Assembly (NCBI RefSeq): GCF_013344475.1
Contig: NZ_JABUOU010000002.1
Span: forward strand, 470,811-534,810
From: Martelella limonii
GTDB lineage: Bacteria > Pseudomonadota > Alphaproteobacteria > Rhizobiales > Rhizobiaceae
DNA: 64,000 bases
Reading direction: 5' to 3'
The notes below the pieces were generated by a model. It was given only the letters and a program-made list of their open reading frames with translations. It ran no database searches and was not told the origin of the DNA. The position numbers and the translations under genes are program-made. Positions 59,432 through 64,000 of the stretch are shown one piece after another. Every line of letters begins with the position of its first letter. Position 1 is the stretch's first letter.

Positions 59432-60285
59432 CCGATATCGCCAAATACGATGCGGCGAACCGCTATCGCCCGAGGATCAGGCCCGGCTATGTGCTGATGT
59501 GGACGCTGCTCCTGATCGGCGGGCTGGTGATGATCACGCCGATCCTGTTCATGTTCGCGACCTCGCTGAAGCCCGCAAGCCAGGTCTACGACCTGCGCCT
59601 GATCCCGCAGGATCCGACCCTTTCCAACTACATCAAGGTGCTGACGTCGACAGGCTTTGGCCGCTGGTTCTTCAACTCCCTGATGATCGCCACCCTTGTC
59701 ACGCTCTCCAACGTTTTCTTCGACAGCCTCGTGGGCTACACGCTCGCAAAGTTCCGCTTTCGCGGCCGGCGCTTCATCTTCCTCGCGATCCTCTCCACCC
59801 TGATGATCCCGACCGAGATGCTGGTGATCCCGTGGTACCTGATGTCGGCGAATTTCGGCTGGCTCGATACCTATTGGGGCATCATGTTTCCCGGCATGAT
59901 GACGGGCTTCGGCACATTCCTGATGCGCCAGTTCTTCGAGGGCGTGCCGGACGATTTCATGGAGGCCGCCCGCATTGACGGCATGAATGAATTCGTCATC
60001 TGGTGGAGAATTGCCATGCCGCTGGTCGCGCCCGCGCTTTCGGCGCTCGCGATCTTCACCTTCCTCGGCAACTGGACGGCGTTCTTCTGGCCGCTGATCG
60101 TGACCACGTCGAGCGAGCTATACACGCTGCCGGTCGGCCTGTCGTCGTTTGCGGTCGAGGCGCAGATCCAGTGGGAGCTGATCATGACCGGCGCCGCGAT
60201 TGCCACCATTCCGACGCTCCTCGTCTTTCTCATCTTCCAGCGCTTCATCGTCCGCGGCGTCATGCTTGCCGGCGTGAAGGGATAA
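59428..60285 (+). CDS. ABC sugar transporter permease 2
   Basis: A 285-residue permease of the MalG/UgpE type with six predicted helices. The EAA motif is DDFMEAARIDGMNEFVIWWR, and the C-terminus is ...FIVRGVMLAGVKG, typical of the family. It overlaps permease 1 by four bases and ends three bases before the lyase gene. Confidence 0.93.
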   Translation: MTDIAKYDAANRYRPRIRPGYVLMWTLLLIGGLVMITPILFMFATSLKPASQVYDLRLIPQDPTLSNYIKVLTSTGFGRWFFNSLMIATLVTLSNVFFDSLVGYTLAKFRFRGRRFIFLAILSTLMIPTEMLVIPWYLMSANFGWLDTYWGIMFPGMMTGFGTFLMRQFFEGVPDDFMEAARIDGMNEFVIWWRIAMPLVAPALSALAIFTFLGNWTAFFWPLIVTTSSELYTLPVGLSSFAVEAQIQWELIMTGAAIATIPTLLVFLIFQRFIVRGVMLAGVKG

Positions 60286-60288
60286 ACC

Positions 60289-61815
60289 ATGACCGACACC
60301 AAACGAGCCCTCAATCCGGCCCTTGGAGATACCAGCCGCTTTCCTGATCCGGTTTACAAGGAAACCGTACTCAAGCCCTTGTTCGACGGCGCGAAAACGC
60401 ATTTCGTCGATGGCTTCCGCGCGATCGATCGCGCTCATCTGGTGATGCTTTCCGAGACCGGTATCCTGACCGCCAAACAGGCCGGCAGGATCGCCGACGC
60501 GCTCGTCGCGATCGATGCCGAGGTCGATCCCGCGGCGCTGGAATACACCGGCGAGGTCGAGGATTTTTTCTTCCTGATCGAGAAGGAGCTGAAGGCCCGG
60601 CTCGGACCCGACCTCGGCGGCCGGCTGCACACCGCCCGCTCGCGCAACGACATCGACCACACGCTGTTCAAGCTGGGCCTGCGCCGTTACATCGACGTCG
60701 CGCTTAACAAGGCGCTCGGCCTCATCTCGGCGATGATCGAGACGGCGGATCGCGAGAAAGCGACCCTGATCGTCGCCTATACCCACGGCCAGCCGGCCCA
60801 GCCGACCACGTTCGGCCATTATCTCGGCGCCGCGATCGAGGTGCTTTCACGCGATATCGAACGGTTGTTTGCGGCCCGCAAGACCGTGGACCTGTCGCCG
60901 ATGGGCGCCGCCGCGATCACTACATCGGGTTTCCCGATCGACCGGCACCTGATGGCAGAGCTTCTGGGCTTTTCGGCACCCTTGCAGAATTCCTATAGCT
61001 GCATCGCCGCCGTCGACTACATCACGGGCACCTATTCGGCGCTCGAGCTGATGTTCCTGCATCTCGGCCGGCTGATCCAGGATTTCCAGTTCTGGACCAG
61101 CTTCGAGGTCGGCCAGCTCTATGTGCCGAACGCGCTGGTGCAGATCTCCTCGATCATGCCGCAGAAGCGCAATCCGGTGCCGATCGAGCATATGCGCCAT
61201 CTGGCGAGCCAGACCGTCGGCCGGGCGCAGACGGTGCTCACGGTGATGCACAACACCCCTTTCACCGACATGAACGACAGCGAGGGCGAGACCCAGGCGA
61301 TGGGCTATCAGGCCTTCGAGACCGGTTTCCGGGTGCTCGACCTGATGGCGAGCATGATGGCGGCCGTAAAGGTCAACGGCGAACGGGTCGCGGCCAATCT
61401 CGACCGTTCCTGCATCACCATCACCGAGCTTGCGGATTCGCTGGTGCGGCGCGAGGAACTGTCGTTCCGCCAGGCCCATGAGATCGCCGCAGATGTCGCC
61501 CGCGCCGTCGTTGCGGCTTCAGGCGCGCTTGCAAGCGATGGCTACGCGCCGTTCCGCACGGCGTTTTCCGCCCATGCCGGACGCGAGACCGCGCTCGACG
61601 AGGCCGCCTTCCGCGAGATCGTCTCGCCCGAATATTTCGTCGCCGTCCGCGCCCGATTTGGCGGCCCGGCGGAAGAGCCGCTCGCCAAGGCCATCGCCGG
61701 CTATCGCGAGCAGCTCCTGAATTATCAGCAACAGGGCGAAGGGCAGGCGAAAAGGCTTGGCGATGCCAGCGCCGAGCTCGGCAGACGCTTCGAACGGTTG
61801 AGGGGAAAAGCATAA
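60289..61815 (+). CDS. Argininosuccinate-lyase-like C-N lyase within the sugar ABC operon
   Basis: A 508-residue member of the aspartase/fumarase superfamily, closest to argininosuccinate lyase. Motifs: HTARSRNDIDHTLFKL (canonical ASL: GRSRNDQV), YTHGQPAQPTTFGHYL (catalytic His166) and the signature loop QISSIMPQKRNPVPIEHMRH with Ser287/Ser288. It is about 45 residues longer than ArgH, and differs at RSRND-IDH and in the N-terminus. Sitting between permease and ATPase genes, it is not the biosynthetic ArgH. Related superfamily members cleave other N-succinyl-type compounds, for example EDDS lyase of a Rhizobiales relative. The substrate here is unknown; it should release fumarate or a similar unsaturated acid. 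Confidence 0.8.
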   Translation: MTDTKRALNPALGDTSRFPDPVYKETVLKPLFDGAKTHFVDGFRAIDRAHLVMLSETGILTAKQAGRIADALVAIDAEVDPAALEYTGEVEDFFFLIEKELKARLGPDLGGRLHTARSRNDIDHTLFKLGLRRYIDVALNKALGLISAMIETADREKATLIVAYTHGQPAQPTTFGHYLGAAIEVLSRDIERLFAARKTVDLSPMGAAAITTSGFPIDRHLMAELLGFSAPLQNSYSCIAAVDYITGTYSALELMFLHLGRLIQDFQFWTSFEVGQLYVPNALVQISSIMPQKRNPVPIEHMRHLASQTVGRAQTVLTVMHNTPFTDMNDSEGETQAMGYQAFETGFRVLDLMASMMAAVKVNGERVAANLDRSCITITELADSLVRREELSFRQAHEIAADVARAVVAASGALASDGYAPFRTAFSAHAGRETALDEAAFREIVSPEYFVAVRARFGGPAEEPLAKAIAGYREQLLNYQQQGEGQAKRLGDASAELGRRFERLRGKA

Positions 61816-62864
61816 TGGCTTCAATCGCATTGGAAAAACTGGTGAAGCGTTACGACAAGGTCGAGGCGGTTCACGGCATCGATCTCGAGATCGCCGATGG
61901 CGAGTTCGTGGTGTTCGTCGGCCCGTCCGGCTGCGGCAAGTCGACCACGCTCCGGATGATCGCGGGACTTGAGGAAATCTCCGGCGGCACGCTCAGGATC
62001 GGCGGCGATGTCGTCAACGAGCGCGCGCCGAAGGCCCGCAATATCGCGATGGTGTTCCAGAACTACGCGATCTATCCGCATCTGACGGTGCGCCAGAATA
62101 TCGGCTTCGGGCTCTACACGGCCAAGCTCTCGAAAGACGAGAAGAATGCCCGCATCGATGATGCCGCCCGCATTCTGGGCCTGACCGACTATCTCGAACG
62201 CCGCCCGGCGGCGCTTTCCGGCGGCCAGCGCCAGCGCGTCGCGATCGGCCGCGCCATGGTGCGCAATCCATCCGCCTTCCTGTTCGACGAGCCGCTCTCG
62301 AACCTCGACGCCCAGCTGCGCGCCCAGATGCGCATCGAGATCAAGAAACTGCATCAGGAGCTGAAGACCACCACTGTCTACGTCACCCACGACCAGATCG
62401 AGGCGATGACCATGGCCGACCGGATCGTGGTGATGAAGGACGGCAATATCCTGCAGACCGGCACGCCGGTGGACCTCTACGAGAACCCCGCCGATGTGTT
62501 CACCGCCCGCTTCATCGGCTCGCCTTCGATGAACATGCTCCCGGCCTCCAGTCTCGGCGCGGCCGGCAGTGCGATTTCCGAGGGCCGGGACGTGCTGGTC
62601 GGCATCCGTCCGCATGATCTCACCGCCGTGGTCGATGGCGCCGTACCCGCGGATGCGATCCTGACGCTGGAGGGCAAGGTCGAGGCTGTCGAACCGCTCG
62701 GTCCTGAGACCATGGTGCATCTTTCCGTTGGCGATCAGACCGTGATTGCGACATCGCCCGGGACGATCTCGCCTGCGGTCGGCTCTGCCGTCATCTGCAC
62801 CGTGGCGGCCGGCAAGCTCTATCTGTTCGACGCCAAGACCGAGAAGAGCCTGGGCCGCCGATGA
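61815..62864 (+). CDS. ABC sugar transporter ATPase (UgpC/MalK type)
   Basis: A 349-residue ATPase. Walker A is VGPSGCGKSTTLR, the signature LSGGQRQRVAIGRAM, Walker B AFLFDEPLSNLDAQ and the switch histidine VYVTHDQIEAMTMAD. The C-terminal OB-like domain has VLVGIRPHDL. All ATPase residues are intact. The start ATG shares one base with the lyase stop codon (TAATG). The next gene overlaps by four bases. Confidence 0.95.
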   Translation: MASIALEKLVKRYDKVEAVHGIDLEIADGEFVVFVGPSGCGKSTTLRMIAGLEEISGGTLRIGGDVVNERAPKARNIAMVFQNYAIYPHLTVRQNIGFGLYTAKLSKDEKNARIDDAARILGLTDYLERRPAALSGGQRQRVAIGRAMVRNPSAFLFDEPLSNLDAQLRAQMRIEIKKLHQELKTTTVYVTHDQIEAMTMADRIVVMKDGNILQTGTPVDLYENPADVFTARFIGSPSMNMLPASSLGAAGSAISEGRDVLVGIRPHDLTAVVDGAVPADAILTLEGKVEAVEPLGPETMVHLSVGDQTVIATSPGTISPAVGSAVICTVAAGKLYLFDAKTEKSLGRR

Positions 62865-63754
62865 CATCCGGAAATGCTGAAAGGTCGGCGGTACTCTGCG
62901 TCGGCCGGATCTATTGTGACCTGATCTTCACCGGGCTTTCGCGTCTGCCCGTGCTCGGCCGTGAAGTCTTTGCCGACGCCTTGACGATTGCCGCCGGCGG
63001 CGGGGCGTTCATCTCGGCCGCCCATTTCGCCGATGTCGGCCGCCATGCGGCGCTTGTCGGAAGGCTTGGCCATGACCCGATGTCGGTCGTGGTCGAAGGC
63101 CAGCTCGGCGAGAGCGGCGTCGATCTTGCCTTTCTGGAGCGCGCGGACGATGCCGGACCGCAGATCACCGTTGCTTCGGTGATCGGCTCCGAGCGCGCCT
63201 TCCTCACCCGCAGGGCCGGCCCGGCCGAGCCGGCGACGCTCGATGCCGCGCTCACCTGGCCGAAGGCCCGCCACCTGCACATCGCCGAATATGCCACGCT
63301 TGCAGAAATGCCGGACCTCGTCACCCGTGCGAAGGCTTCGGGCCTTACGGTCTCGCTCGATCCGAGCTGGGACGATGCGCTGATCGGCGACCAGGCGCTT
63401 GTCGCCAATTGTCGGGGCGTGGACCTGTTTCTGCCGAACCTCGAAGAGGCCCGCGAGATCACGGGCGAAAGCGTGCCCGGGGCGATGCTTGCGGCGCTGC
63501 AACCTCATTTCCCTTCCGTCGTCATCAAGGCGGGGGGCGAGGGCGCCTATGCCGGAACACCCGATGGCATGCTGCACAATCCGGCAGAAAATGTCCCGGT
63601 GACCGACACTACCGGCGCGGGAGATGCCTTCAACGCCGGCTTCGTTGACCGCTGGCTTTCCGGCGACGACATGGCCAAAGCGCTCGCCGCCGCCATCCGC
63701 GCTGGCAGCCGCGCCGTCCAGGTCGCGGGAGGGGCTGTCCGGCAGACGCCCTGA
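62861..63754 (+). CDS. PfkB family sugar kinase
   Basis: A 297-residue ribokinase-like kinase. The N-terminal VGRIYCDLIFTGLSRLPVLG and AAGGGAFISAAHFADVG form the substrate site. The C-terminal anion hole and catalytic base are in VPVTDTTGAGDAFNAGFVD (Asp of GAGD). It phosphorylates a sugar or similar alcohol with ATP. It is last in the operon and overlaps the ATPase gene by four bases. Its product is probably the entry point of the imported carbon into central metabolism. Confidence 0.9.
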   Translation: MTSGNAERSAVLCVGRIYCDLIFTGLSRLPVLGREVFADALTIAAGGGAFISAAHFADVGRHAALVGRLGHDPMSVVVEGQLGESGVDLAFLERADDAGPQITVASVIGSERAFLTRRAGPAEPATLDAALTWPKARHLHIAEYATLAEMPDLVTRAKASGLTVSLDPSWDDALIGDQALVANCRGVDLFLPNLEEAREITGESVPGAMLAALQPHFPSVVIKAGGEGAYAGTPDGMLHNPAENVPVTDTTGAGDAFNAGFVDRWLSGDDMAKALAAAIRAGSRAVQVAGGAVRQTP

Positions 63755-63876
63755 ATGCCGTCTCGGCCTCTGTCCTTGCGACCTCCGGTCGTCTCGACAA
63801 GCCGCTGGCATTTTTTCCTGCGAAATGCGGCGAATGTCTTGATCGGCGCGAAAAAACCGCCTATCAGGGCCGAACC

Positions 63877-63920
63877 GGAGAGGTGGCCGAGTGGTCGAAG
63901 GCGCTCCCCTGCTAAGGGGT
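63877..63920 (+). tRNA. tRNA-Ser(GCU), 5' part only; 3' half missing
   Basis: The acceptor strand GGAGAGG, the D arm (TGGCCGAGTGGTCGAAGGC), the anticodon stem and loop CTGCTAA with anticodon GCT at 63911-63913 match a bacterial tRNA-Ser. After GGGG (63916-63919) the similarity stops: no long variable arm, no T arm (GGTTCGAATCC) and no CCTCTCC acceptor complement occur before 64000. The following DNA is markedly AT-rich. The gene therefore appears split or truncated near the 3' side of the anticodon stem. Confidence 0.72.
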
Positions 63921-64000
63921 TATTCACTTCCGGATTTCCGCTTATTTTTCATATTCTTACCTGCATTGTCCGAAACGCCCTGTTTCGATTTTGCAGATTT

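Overview
The window looks like chromosomal DNA of a Rhizobiales alphaproteobacterium, most likely Rhizobiaceae or a close relative. It is GC-rich with G/C-ending codons. It carries a rhizobial-type coxBA-ctaB-coxF-ctaG-coxC cluster, an IalB-family protein, CckA, a DksA lacking most zinc cysteines, and a 2,167-residue homologue of the Agrobacterium growth pole ring protein GPR. The species cannot be named from the sequence alone.

Layout: 0-6.2 kb holds housekeeping genes (aroC 5' end, a histidine phosphatase, fabI, pdxH, a UPF0303 protein, a GNAT enzyme, tldD, ialB). 6.3-16.5 kb is the aa3 cytochrome c oxidase cluster, which runs on into DUF983, SURF1, a Mug-type DNA glycosylase, ispH, thrB, rnhA and a Dabb protein. 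16.5-21.9 kb has a membrane protein of unknown function, a Prx5-type peroxiredoxin, a DsbD N-domain protein, yqgE, a zinc-ribbon metallopeptidase and a lipoprotein. 22-28.3 kb has thrC, an M16 peptidase, a GNAT enzyme and a 7TM-PAS-GGDEF-EAL protein whose two catalytic signatures are both lost. 28.9-35.4 kb is the giant coiled-coil GPR homologue, with two different internal repeat classes. 35.9-44.1 kb has a ferredoxin, a secreted protein, the YcjX/TIGR01620 pair, a SixA-like phosphatase, dksA, a FliO-like protein and cckA. 44.4-47.8 kb looks accessory: an SDR, two AraC regulators and an EthD protein. 47.9-52.4 kb has a Tat-exported cyclic nucleotide phosphodiesterase, a GNAT enzyme and a divergent lrp/ald pair.

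52.5-63.8 kb is a catabolic-looking locus around a ROK regulator. A DMT transporter, a large PIG-L deacetylase and the ROK gene run leftward. A CUT1 sugar ABC transporter runs rightward and contains an argininosuccinate-lyase-like C-N lyase and a PfkB kinase, with nearly every gene overlapping the next. This is the best candidate for an undescribed pathway: import of a sugar or sugar conjugate, deacetylation, C-N elimination and phosphorylation. The substrate is unknown.

At the right edge a tRNA-Ser(GCU) gene is recognisable only to the 3' side of its anticodon stem and then gives way to AT-rich DNA. This could be an integration junction, an interrupted tRNA or a decayed copy. Gene starts were chosen by ribosome-binding sites and family length. 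Functions are homology judgements made by eye without searches.
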